Assembly: GCA_019423745.1 (NCBI GenBank)
Contig: JAHZAV010000030.1
Coordinates: 13,219-28,546 of the forward strand
DNA length: 15,328 nt
Source of the DNA: Lachnospiraceae bacterium
Lineage (GTDB): Bacteria > Bacillota > Clostridia > Lachnospirales > Lachnospiraceae
Direction: 5' to 3'
Shown here: positions 8,343-15,274 of the stretch, piece after piece
How positions within the stretch are numbered: position 1 is the first letter of the stretch
How the letters are laid out: each line of letters begins with the position of its first letter
The notes under the pieces: model-generated
The model's database searches: none
Seen by the model: the letters and a program-made list of their open reading frames with translations, nothing else
Told to the model about the DNA's origin: nothing
Position numbers and translations under genes: made by a program

Positions 8343-8372
8343 TGTAGGATCTTGAAATTATATTGATATAAT
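8343..8372 (+). promoter_or_regulatory. Probable extended -10 promoter of the sugar utilisation operon
   Basis: TATAAT (8367-8372) is preceded by TG one base upstream (8364-8365), forming an extended -10 element; there is no good -35 box at normal spacing. A 12-bp AT-only palindrome TAATAATTATTA (8369-8380) overlaps it. A weaker alternative is TTTAAA (8294-8299) with TATAAT (8316-8321) at 16 bases. A poor -35 would fit activation by the upstream AraC regulator, which is inference. Confidence 0.45.
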
Positions 8373-8424
8373 AATTATTAAACACGTAAGGCCTGACGTC
8401 TATTGATTAAGAAAGGATAAAAAA

Positions 8425-9819
8425 ATGAGAGAAAAAGTTGAAAAGATGCAAAATGGACTGGTTGAGAAAATTGGTCTGGGTGAAAAAGTTGCATACGGAT
8501 TTGGTGATTTGGCCAGCAATTTAATACTTGCATTAACAAGTACAATGATTACATATTTCTATACTAATATTATAGGAATAGCTGCAGGGACAGTGGGAAC
8601 AATTATGCTTGTTTCAAGGATTTTTGATGGTTTTACAGATGTTGGGATGGGGATTGTTGTTGACAAAACCAATACGAAATATGGAAAAGCAAGACCCTGG
8701 CTTTTATGGTTAGCAATACCATTTGCGCTTTCTGCAGTTGCATTAATAGCCATACCAGAATCGTTTTCATCAACAGCAAAGATTGTATATGCTTTTATTA
8801 CATATAATTTAGTTACGACAATTCTGTATACTGCGATTAATATTCCATATGGAACTTTGAACTCTCTGATGACAAGGGATCAGTATCAAAGATCCGTAAT
8901 TAACTTGTTCAGAATGACAATGGGACAAACGGGTAGCTTAGTTATTACAGCAGTTACTTTGCCGATCATTAATCGTTTAGGTGGAACGCATACGGCGTGG
9001 ATACAGATTACGTGTGTTTACGCAATTATGACGATAATTCTGTTTCTTATTTGTTTTAAATCTACAAAAGAACGTGTTAAAGCAAGTGAATCTTTTTCAG
9101 GAAGAGAAAGAAATAAAATTCCTGTTGGGGTATCAATAAAAGCACTTTGTAAGAATAAATATTGGCTGATTTTGGTTGTGGTATGGACAGTCGTATCGAT
9201 GGTATTAACTATAACTGGAACAAGTTCAACTTATTTTGCCCAGTATATTTTAGGAAATAGTAACTATATGGGAATTTTGAATGCTGCAACTACCGCACCT
9301 GTAATTATCAGTATTCCACTCATGGCGCCTATGATTAAAAAGTGGGGCAAGAGAAATATTGCTTTAGCGGGAAGTATTATTGCAATATTCAGTGGTTTGC
9401 TTATGCTTTTACAGCCTGCAAATCTAATGGTACTGTCTGTAGCATGTGTAATACGAGGAATAGGAAATGCTACAATTATTGGAACAATTTTTGCAATGGT
9501 GGCAGATACTATTGAATATGGACATTGGAAGACAGGAGTACGTGTACAGGGATTACTGTATAGTTCTAGTACTCTTGGCGCTAAAATTGGTGCAGGAGTC
9601 GGAGCAGCTGCAGCCGGATATTTATTAGAATTTTCAGGGTTTGATGGTATGGCTGCTCAACAGACTAATGGTACAATTCAAGCAATTCAGATCCTCTTTA
9701 TTATAATTCCAGTTATTGGAGCAGCTATACAAACCGTTTGTCTTTTCTTTTATAAATTAGACAAAGAATATGACGGTATTATGGCAGAATTAAAAGAGCG
9801 GGAAAATAGACCCGAATAA
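8425..9819 (+). CDS. GPH-family sugar:cation symporter (MelB/XynP-like)
   Basis: This 464-residue polytopic membrane protein has about 12 hydrophobic segments. The start at ATG 8425 follows AAAGGAT (8411-8417); a second in-frame ATG seven codons later is a poorer choice. Family hallmarks are visible: GEKVAYGFGDLASN (19-32), SRIFDGFTDVGMG (64-76) with the acidic pair D68/D72 matching the cation-binding aspartates of MelB, and DKTNTKYGKARPW (80-92). The glycoside-pentoside-hexuronide family imports small glycosides by symport with H+ or Na+. It is the first gene of a block with an esterase and a GH3 glycosidase, both apparently cytoplasmic, which points to uptake of short oligosaccharides, perhaps xylo- or gluco-oligosaccharides. 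The exact substrate cannot be read from sequence. No terminator separates it from the next gene. Confidence 0.88.
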   Translation: MREKVEKMQNGLVEKIGLGEKVAYGFGDLASNLILALTSTMITYFYTNIIGIAAGTVGTIMLVSRIFDGFTDVGMGIVVDKTNTKYGKARPWLLWLAIPFALSAVALIAIPESFSSTAKIVYAFITYNLVTTILYTAINIPYGTLNSLMTRDQYQRSVINLFRMTMGQTGSLVITAVTLPIINRLGGTHTAWIQITCVYAIMTIILFLICFKSTKERVKASESFSGRERNKIPVGVSIKALCKNKYWLILVVVWTVVSMVLTITGTSSTYFAQYILGNSNYMGILNAATTAPVIISIPLMAPMIKKWGKRNIALAGSIIAIFSGLLMLLQPANLMVLSVACVIRGIGNATIIGTIFAMVADTIEYGHWKTGVRVQGLLYSSSTLGAKIGAGVGAAAAGYLLEFSGFDGMAAQQTNGTIQAIQILFIIIPVIGAAIQTVCLFFYKLDKEYDGIMAELKERENRPE

Positions 9820-9848
9820 TCTTTAAAATGAAAATATAAGAAAGGGGA

Positions 9849-9888
9849 AGCAGGAAGGAAATTGCAAATAACAGTTTAGTAACCTGCT
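9849..9888 (+). promoter_or_regulatory. Leader hairpin and displaced Shine-Dalgarno before the esterase gene
   Basis: A perfect 6-bp inverted repeat (AGCAGG 9849-9854; CCTGCT 9883-9888) encloses 28 bases that include the purine-rich AGGAAGGA (9852-9859). The esterase ATG at 9896 has only a weak GAGA in normal range. The fold would bring the strong purine run nearer the start, or mask part of it. A role in translation is speculative. Confidence 0.3.
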
Positions 9889-9895
9889 GAGAAAA

Positions 9896-10672
9896 ATGGC
9901 AAAATTTACATGTAATTTTATTTCTTATGTATATTCAAGAGCAGTAGATATTACAGTTGTAATTCCATCTGTAACTATTCCAGAAATTTTAGAGAACGAA
10001 GAAAAAGAGAATAATCTAATGCATAAAAAGAAAGATTGCTATCCAGTGTTATATCTTTTACATGGTTGGGGAAATAATCACGCAACCTGGAATGGTTATA
10101 CAAATATTGAATTGTTTGCTGAAGAGCAAAACATTGCTGTCGTTATGATTTCAGGTGAAAATGGATTTTATGTAGATTATGATAACGATAATAAATACAG
10201 CACCTTCATTGAAAAAGAGTTGAGGGATTTTGTATGTGCAATGTTTCCTGTTTCAGATCGAGCTGAAGACAGCTATATTGCAGGTCTGTCAATGGGCGGT
10301 CGGGGTGCTTTAATGCAGGGAATGCTGAATCCTGATAAGTACAGAATGATAGGAGCATTTTCTTCGCCTATAGAAATGGATATCCCTTTTGTTTCTGAAC
10401 AGAAACAGGAAAACTTTGATTTATATTATTTATTAAGTCAATTAAAAGACAGTAGAAAAATAAATATTTATTTAGCTTGCGGGAAAAAAGATCCGTTTTA
10501 CGAGGAAAATGAAAAATTTGCGCAAGAATTAAAAGAAAAAGGGATAGAGGTGGAATGGGTTTCTGATCCTGATTATGGACATGAATGGCGTTTCTGGAAT
10601 GATATAGTTGAAAAATTTATGAAAAGACTTCCAAGAACAGATGCATACGCTGGGAAAATCCGTCAAATATGA
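9896..10672 (+). CDS. Cytoplasmic alpha/beta-hydrolase esterase (esterase D / acetyl- or feruloyl-esterase-like)
   Basis: The product is 258 aa with an alpha/beta-hydrolase fold of the putative esterase (esterase D-like) family. Visible elements are VLYLLHGWGNNHATW (51-65, oxyanion region), the nucleophile elbow GLSMGG (130-135, S132), the probable acid D199 in ACGKKDPF, and H229 in DYGHEWRFW. The catalytic triad is thus complete. No signal peptide is present, so it works in the cytoplasm, probably removing acyl groups (acetyl or feruloyl) from oligosaccharides brought in by the adjacent symporter. The start is fixed by an in-frame TAA at 9869 upstream and the only nearby ATG, although the ribosome binding site is weak. 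The same fold includes S-formylglutathione hydrolase, but the neighbours favour a carbohydrate esterase. Confidence 0.85.
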   Translation: MAKFTCNFISYVYSRAVDITVVIPSVTIPEILENEEKENNLMHKKKDCYPVLYLLHGWGNNHATWNGYTNIELFAEEQNIAVVMISGENGFYVDYDNDNKYSTFIEKELRDFVCAMFPVSDRAEDSYIAGLSMGGRGALMQGMLNPDKYRMIGAFSSPIEMDIPFVSEQKQENFDLYYLLSQLKDSRKINIYLACGKKDPFYEENEKFAQELKEKGIEVEWVSDPDYGHEWRFWNDIVEKFMKRLPRTDAYAGKIRQI

Positions 10673-10715
10673 AATTGTTCTTTCGATCCAATAAGAAAAT
10701 ATAGAGGTGAAATTA

Positions 10716-13202
10716 ATGAAAAGAGAAATGAAGGAGCTTGTTGGAACAAAATGTAAGGAGCCCAGAAAATATGAAATAGAAAATGCTAAAGTAGCAAAAA
10801 AAGTTGCAACTGAAGGAATCGTGTTGCTTAAAAATGATGGAGATATGCTTCCAATTGAAAGGAATACTAATCTTGCATTGTTTGGAACTGGTGCCTCCAG
10901 AACGGTGAAAGGGGGAACCGGGTCTGGTGATGTGAATGAACGGAAAAGCATTTCTATTTATGAAGGATTGAAACAAAAAGGATACAATATTACTACAGAA
11001 AAATGGATAAGGGAATATGATAAATGTTATGAAAGTTGTCGATTGGAATGGAAGAAAGCAATCCAAAAGAAAAGTGAGAACACAGGAGAGGGATTAGATT
11101 TCTTTTCTGCTTATGCCAGAACTCCCTTTAATGCACCTGTTGGAGGTAGTGCATATGAAACAGATACAGATATAGCAATTTATGTGCTTAGTAGAACTTC
11201 AGGAGAAGGTATTGACCGTCATGCAATAAAGGGGGATTATTTTCTCAGCGATGAAGAAAATAGATTGCTGAAGGAAATCTGCAGTAAGTATAAGGATATT
11301 CTTTTGATTATTAATACAGGCGGTATAGTAGATCTGTCCTTTCTGGATGAATATGAACAGATAAAGGCTGTGTTGTATGTGTCTCAGCCAGGGCAGGAAG
11401 GAGGTCATGCCGTTGCAGATATTATTTCAGGAGATGTAGTTCCTAGCGGAAAACTGACGGACTCCTGGCCCTTTAATTATGATGATTATCCAAATTCAGA
11501 TACATTTTCATATCAGGATGGAAATACAGAGAGGGAATTATATAAAGAAGGTATTTATGTTGGATACAGGTATTTTGATTCCTTTAATATACCCGTGAGA
11601 TATGGGTTTGGGTATGGAAAATCTTATACAAATTTTGAAATAAATTCGAAAGAGATTATTACATATCAGGATGGAACAGTAAAGATACTAGCAGATGTTG
11701 TTAATTGCGGAAAAGTTTTTGCCGGAAAGGAAGTTGTGCAAGTATATGTATCTCTACCAATGGGGAAAATAGAAAAGGAATATAGAAGATTATGTGCTTT
11801 TACAAAAACTAAGTTATTAGAGCCAGGAGAAAAACAGACGGTAGAATTGACCTTTACTGCTAAGGAATTGTGCTCTTATGACGCATCGAGAGCGGTTTGG
11901 TTTCTGGATGCAGGAAATTATGGTATATTTCTTGGAAATTCTCTTAATGATAGTTGCCTGATTGGTTCATTGGAATTGAAAGAAGAGAAAATAATTGCAT
12001 CAACAGAAAATGTTTGTTGCAATGTGGAAAGTCTGAATGAGATTTCTGTACCGCGTAAATTTCAAGAAGAACGAAATTTTGAACTGATGGGCTTAATGAA
12101 CAATAAGCGGAAAATCGAATATAGTCTTACACAAATAGAAACAAAATATTTTTGTTATAATTATACAGAGCCGGAAGATTCAGCGAAGCAAATAGTTCGA
12201 AAAATGTCTGTGGATCAGTTAATTCATCTTACTACTGGGGATCCTGAAAAAGGACAGGGAAGTCAACTTGGATCGGCAGGAATTAAGGTTCCGGGATCAG
12301 CAGGACAAACCAATTCCTGTATGGAAGAACAGGGAATAGAAAGTATTGTTTTGGCAGATGGGCCTGCTGGATTAAGATTACATCAATATTATACAGTTTC
12401 TAATGAAAAAGTAAAAACACTTCCATTTATGGCAGCATTAGAAAAAGGGTTCTTATATGATGGCCCTGAATTGGAAGGTATACAATATTATCAATATTGT
12501 ACTGCATTTCCAGTTGGTACATTAGTTGCACAGAGCTGGAATGAAGAAATTGTAAAAGAAATGGGAAAAGCCGTAGGACACGAAATGGAAATATTTCACA
12601 TAACATTGTGGTTAGCCCCAGGTATGAATATTCATAGAAATCCTCTTTGCGGACGTAACTTTGAATATTACTCCGAAGATCCGCTCCTTTCAGGTAAGAT
12701 TGCAGCTGCAATGACTAAAGGGGTACAGTGTCATCCTGGATGTGGTACTACGATAAAACATTTTGCATGTAACAATCAGGAAGATAATCGGATGAAATCC
12801 AACAGTGTTTTATCTGAAAGAGCTTTAAGAGAAATATATTTACGTGGATTTGGAATTGCAATTTCCGAAGCAGAACCATTAGCACTTATGACAAGTTATA
12901 ATTTAGTTAACGGAAAACATGCAGCAAATAATTACGATCTGTGTATGAAAGTCGCCAGATGCGAGTTCGGTTTTAAAGGTTTGATTATGACTGATTGGAC
13001 TACAACTGAAAAAGATAAAGAGTGTACAGCTGCCGGATGTATACGCGCAGGGAATGATTTGATAATGCCGGGAAAGATTTCTGACCATATAAGTATAGAA
13101 AAGGCATTAGAAAACGGAAGTTTATCTGAAAAAGAATTGAGAGAATGCGTTACCCGGATAGTAAGAGTCATTTTGCGAGCAACATCACCAGATCGTGTTT
13201 GA
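10716..13202 (+). CDS. GH3 family glycosidase with swapped domain order (beta-glucosidase/beta-xylosidase type)
   Basis: The product is 828 aa. ATG 10716 is used because AGAGGTGA (10703-10710) is its ribosome binding site; a GTG at 10707 falls inside that site. The part that is C-terminal in most GH3 enzymes comes first: the alpha/beta sandwich at about 25-255 (ATEGIVLLKNDGDMLP, GGTGSGDVNERK, TSGEGIDRHA with E164 as candidate acid/base, SQPGQEGG). A fibronectin-III-like domain follows (about 335-420). The TIM-barrel domain comes last, about 490-820: ADGPAGLRL, GRNFEYYSEDP, KHFACNNQE, and GFKGLIMTDW with nucleophile D760. All expected catalytic motifs are present. It lacks a signal peptide, so it probably releases glucose or xylose from imported oligosaccharides. 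The inverted order is known among clostridial and rumen GH3 enzymes. The gap to the esterase is 43 bases with no terminator. Confidence 0.92.
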   Translation: MKREMKELVGTKCKEPRKYEIENAKVAKKVATEGIVLLKNDGDMLPIERNTNLALFGTGASRTVKGGTGSGDVNERKSISIYEGLKQKGYNITTEKWIREYDKCYESCRLEWKKAIQKKSENTGEGLDFFSAYARTPFNAPVGGSAYETDTDIAIYVLSRTSGEGIDRHAIKGDYFLSDEENRLLKEICSKYKDILLIINTGGIVDLSFLDEYEQIKAVLYVSQPGQEGGHAVADIISGDVVPSGKLTDSWPFNYDDYPNSDTFSYQDGNTERELYKEGIYVGYRYFDSFNIPVRYGFGYGKSYTNFEINSKEIITYQDGTVKILADVVNCGKVFAGKEVVQVYVSLPMGKIEKEYRRLCAFTKTKLLEPGEKQTVELTFTAKELCSYDASRAVWFLDAGNYGIFLGNSLNDSCLIGSLELKEEKIIASTENVCCNVESLNEISVPRKFQEERNFELMGLMNNKRKIEYSLTQIETKYFCYNYTEPEDSAKQIVRKMSVDQLIHLTTGDPEKGQGSQLGSAGIKVPGSAGQTNSCMEEQGIESIVLADGPAGLRLHQYYTVSNEKVKTLPFMAALEKGFLYDGPELEGIQYYQYCTAFPVGTLVAQSWNEEIVKEMGKAVGHEMEIFHITLWLAPGMNIHRNPLCGRNFEYYSEDPLLSGKIAAAMTKGVQCHPGCGTTIKHFACNNQEDNRMKSNSVLSERALREIYLRGFGIAISEAEPLALMTSYNLVNGKHAANNYDLCMKVARCEFGFKGLIMTDWTTTEKDKECTAAGCIRAGNDLIMPGKISDHISIEKALENGSLSEKELRECVTRIVRVILRATSPDRV

Positions 13203-13242
13203 AAATAGGCAGTTTGAAACTTTTTCTGCAAATAAGAGATGG

Positions 13243-13289
13243 AAGGGTTCTCCTATGATAAAACTAAAATTATCATAGGAGAACCTTTT
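13243..13289 (+). terminator. Long hairpin with T tract: IS256-type left-end hairpin and likely terminator of the GH3 operon
   Basis: A perfect 15-bp stem (13246-13260 with 13271-13285), extendable by three A:T/G:T pairs, has a 10-base loop and is followed by TTTTA. It lies 41 bases after the GH3 stop and can terminate that operon. The right arm contains AGGAGA (13277-13282), the ribosome binding site for the transposase remnant at 13293. The hairpin therefore appears to be part of the insertion element's 5' end. Confidence 0.8.
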
Positions 13290-13292
13290 ATT

Positions 13293-13397
13293 ATGGCAAA
13301 ACAGAAGAAACCCGTACATCGGGTACAAATGACAGCCAAAAAAGATATTATTTTAGCCGAGGTGTATTTTAGAGTACCTGTTTCTTTGCCCTCATAA
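13293..13397 (+). pseudogene. 5' remnant of an IS256-family transposase gene
   Basis: The 34-codon frame opens MAKQKKPVHRVQMT, which closely matches the start of IS256-family (MutA-type) transposases as I recall them. These enzymes are about 400 aa long. After MTAKKD the resemblance ends, and the frame runs into unrelated residues (FRVPVSLPS) and a TAA at 13395. The rest of the element and its right end are not in the following sequence, so this is a deletion remnant rather than an active insertion sequence. Assignment rests on about 14 residues plus the element-like hairpin upstream. Confidence 0.65.
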
Positions 13398-13410
13398 CTG
13401 AAATTCATAA

Positions 13411-13632
13411 AATATTAAAAAAATATTAAAGATTCATATAAGGGAAAAACTAATAGTCTATAGTATATTGTCTTTAAGTAATTATTCGTCACTTTTTCCT
13501 CAAATATTGGAAAGCGGAAAGTCCTGCGATGTGATGTCAAGTGAAATAAATAATACTTTAAAATATGAATTTAAGTATACAGCTAGCCGGTTTGAAGGTA
13601 ACACCCATGTTAGGGAAATAGATTTTCTATGA
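13411..13632 (+). pseudogene. Decayed open frame, possibly a Fic-like N-terminal fragment
   Basis: Frame 1 is open from 13411 to TGA 13630-13632, with no start codon carrying a ribosome binding site. The only in-frame ATG is 13534. The last part reads as plausible protein: LKYEFKYTASRFEGNTHVRE. The SRFEGNT piece recalls the S-R-I-E-G-N motif of Fic/Doc-type AMP transferase N-termini, but the stretch is too short to be sure. A second protein-like piece in another frame (13631-13681, ETTITGSTDGETNIYL then stop) may belong to the same or a different lost gene. I regard this as gene debris beside the transposase remnant. Confidence 0.3.
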
Positions 13633-13675
13633 AACAACTATTACTGGTTCAACAGATGGTGAGACGAATATTTAT

Positions 13676-13705
13676 TTGTAACTTATTAATCATGATACAT
13701 ATAGT
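13676..13705 (+). promoter_or_regulatory. Promoter of the ABC transporter operon
   Basis: TTGTAA (13676-13681) and TATAGT (13700-13705) are separated by 18 bases. A start near 13712 would give a leader of about 30 bases that includes the GAGGTGGA ribosome binding site (13729-13736) of the ATPase gene. Confidence 0.55.
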
Positions 13706-13714
13706 TATGTATCA
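13693..13714 (+). promoter_or_regulatory. Dyad operator candidate overlapping the -10 box
   Basis: A perfect 9-bp inverted repeat, TGATACATA and TATGTATCA, is separated by 4 bases (TAGT). The -10 hexamer sits at its centre. This geometry is typical of repressor sites, such as those of GntR/YtrA-type regulators that often control ABC transporter operons. As RNA the AT-rich stem would be weak and at or upstream of the transcript start, so a DNA site is more likely. The cognate regulator is not in the window. Confidence 0.5.
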
Positions 13715-13742
13715 AAAACTTATTATACGAGGTGGAGATGAT

Positions 13743-14654
13743 ATGGAATATATTTTGCAAACAAATAATTTGTCAAAAGTCTATGGTGCAAAAACTGTTC
13801 TGGATCAAGTGAGCATTCATGTGCCGAAAAACTCAATTTATGGTTTAGTAGGAAAAAATGGGGCTGGAAAGACTACATTAATGCGTATTATCGGCGGCTT
13901 AACGCAGCAAAGTGAAGGCAGTTATACATTGTTAGGAAAGTCAAATGATGAGAAAGTGCGGAATCGCATGGGGATGCTTATTGAAAAACCAGGCATATAT
14001 GAACATATGACAGCACTGGAGAATTTGCGCTATTTTTCTCTCTTGTTTGGTATTCGATCTCAAGATCATAACAGAATACTGGAAATGGTTGGCTTGCAAA
14101 ATGCTAAAAAGAAGAAAGCACGCCAATTTTCGTTGGGAATGAAGCAACGATTAGGCATTGCAATTACGTTACTGGGAAATCCTGATTTTATCATTCTCGA
14201 TGAGCCGATCAATGGGCTTGATCCGGAAGGTGTATATGAGATGCGTAAAATGCTGGAGACGTTAAATCGCCAATATGGTACCACTATCATGATTGCTAGC
14301 CATATTCTAAGCGAATTATATAAACTGGCGACGGATTATGCGATTATTGATGGTGGATGTCTGATTGACGAGTTCAGCAAAGAAACGCTGGAAAATGCAT
14401 GCAGCAGCGGCATCCAGGTTACAGTTGAGCCGGAATATTTGCAAGATGCAAAAAGACTCATTGCGGCTCGTTATCCGGATGTTCCATGTGAAGTTCTTTC
14501 CAATCAAAGTTTGCGTTTGTATGAGAAAATTAATCCGGCGGATCTTAATCAATTCCTAGTGGAAAACAAAGTGCGAGTGTGTGGTTTGGGAACCAACGAT
14601 GAAGATATTGAGAAATTTTTTGTAGAAAAACTTTCAGGAGGGCAAAAGGTATGA
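13743..14654 (+). CDS. ABC transporter ATP-binding protein, bacitracin/lantibiotic-resistance (BcrA) type
   Basis: The product is 303 aa. ATG 13743 is chosen because GAGGTGGA lies 6 bases upstream; the frame is open back to an earlier ATG (13629), but that lacks a ribosome binding site and precedes the promoter. Motifs are complete: Walker A GKNGAGKT (37-44), signature SLGMKQ (130-135), Walker B IILDEP (150-155) and H-loop H187 in ASHILS. A C-terminal domain of about 90 residues (EYLQDAKRLIAARYP onwards) is typical of the BcrA/CcmA-like DrrA group. These ATPases power ABC-2 permeases that export or expel peptide antibiotics and lantibiotics. It overlaps the permease gene by 4 bases (ATGA), so the products should form one complex. 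The substrate is unknown; no peptide or modification gene is seen nearby. Confidence 0.88.
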   Translation: MEYILQTNNLSKVYGAKTVLDQVSIHVPKNSIYGLVGKNGAGKTTLMRIIGGLTQQSEGSYTLLGKSNDEKVRNRMGMLIEKPGIYEHMTALENLRYFSLLFGIRSQDHNRILEMVGLQNAKKKKARQFSLGMKQRLGIAITLLGNPDFIILDEPINGLDPEGVYEMRKMLETLNRQYGTTIMIASHILSELYKLATDYAIIDGGCLIDEFSKETLENACSSGIQVTVEPEYLQDAKRLIAARYPDVPCEVLSNQSLRLYEKINPADLNQFLVENKVRVCGLGTNDEDIEKFFVEKLSGGQKV

Positions 14655-15274
14655 AAAATCTAATTCGTGGACATATTTATCAGTTGAAAAAAGAAATTTT
14701 CTTTTTCGGATGCCTTGCTCTCAGTTTTATTTTTCTGATTGTGTCGATCCGAGTTTCTTCTCAGACATCTGAGCTAGTCCCTGTTGCGGGAGTAGACAGT
14801 TTGATGGGTACATTTTTAGGTGGCGATATTATTCTCTATGCTTTCATGCTGCTAACAGCGAATATAGTTGCAGAAGCTTATCGATCCGGCGTGATGAAAA
14901 ATATTATAGGTCGGGGAATATCGAAGAAAAAATACTATCTTTCAATTGTTTTAACAATTTCTGTGACATATATATTGGTAATGTTTATTAGCGGTATCAT
15001 TATGGGAGTTCTCGCATTTAATAAATTTGGTATGGGGACAGAGCTTTATCTTGGTTATTATGGCCTTTCCATCATAGCACGTATTCTTTTTGTGCTGGCC
15101 CACATCAGTTTTGCAGTTACCATGACGGTTCTCACTAGAAATGCCATTACAGGAGTTATTTTAGGGATTGCTATTCCGAATATTCCGCAAATATTGCAAA
15201 TGGTCTTCGACTTTTTGAAAATACATATTGGACTTGATTTTTTCAAAATTTCTACACATATGCCGTCTGTTTAG
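14651..15274 (+). CDS. ABC-2 family permease, probably truncated at the C-terminus
   Basis: The product is 207 aa with about five membrane segments (near 17-33, 58-76, 97-122, 138-160 and 165-185). The stretch AYRSGVMKNIIGRGISKKKYYLS (76-98) is the cytoplasmic loop typical of bacitracin/lantibiotic-type permeases. ATG 14651 overlaps the ATPase stop and has AGGAGGG (14636-14642) upstream. Related permeases are usually about 240-260 aa with six helices. Here the frame stops (TAG 15272-15274) just after ISTHMPSV, in what should be the last extracellular loop, so the final helix is missing. The sequence after the stop looks unrelated, suggesting truncation by insertion or rearrangement near 15270. 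The gene may be non-functional. Confidence 0.78.
   Translation: MKNLIRGHIYQLKKEIFFFGCLALSFIFLIVSIRVSSQTSELVPVAGVDSLMGTFLGGDIILYAFMLLTANIVAEAYRSGVMKNIIGRGISKKKYYLSIVLTISVTYILVMFISGIIMGVLAFNKFGMGTELYLGYYGLSIIARILFVLAHISFAVTMTVLTRNAITGVILGIAIPNIPQILQMVFDFLKIHIGLDFFKISTHMPSV

Noticed and set aside
9862..9879. Tiny TTG-started leader peptide (5 codons) behind AGGAAGGA
   Set aside because: It is very short with a rare start codon and no attenuator structure; probably chance.
10707..10715. In-frame GTG start for the GH3 gene
   Set aside because: The GTG lies inside the AGAGGTGA ribosome binding site that serves the ATG at 10716.
13629..13742. Longer N-terminus for the ABC ATPase from ATG 13629
   Set aside because: There is no ribosome binding site. 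It precedes the likely promoter, and the extra 38 residues do not resemble ABC ATPases, whereas the ATG at 13743 has GAGGTGGA upstream.
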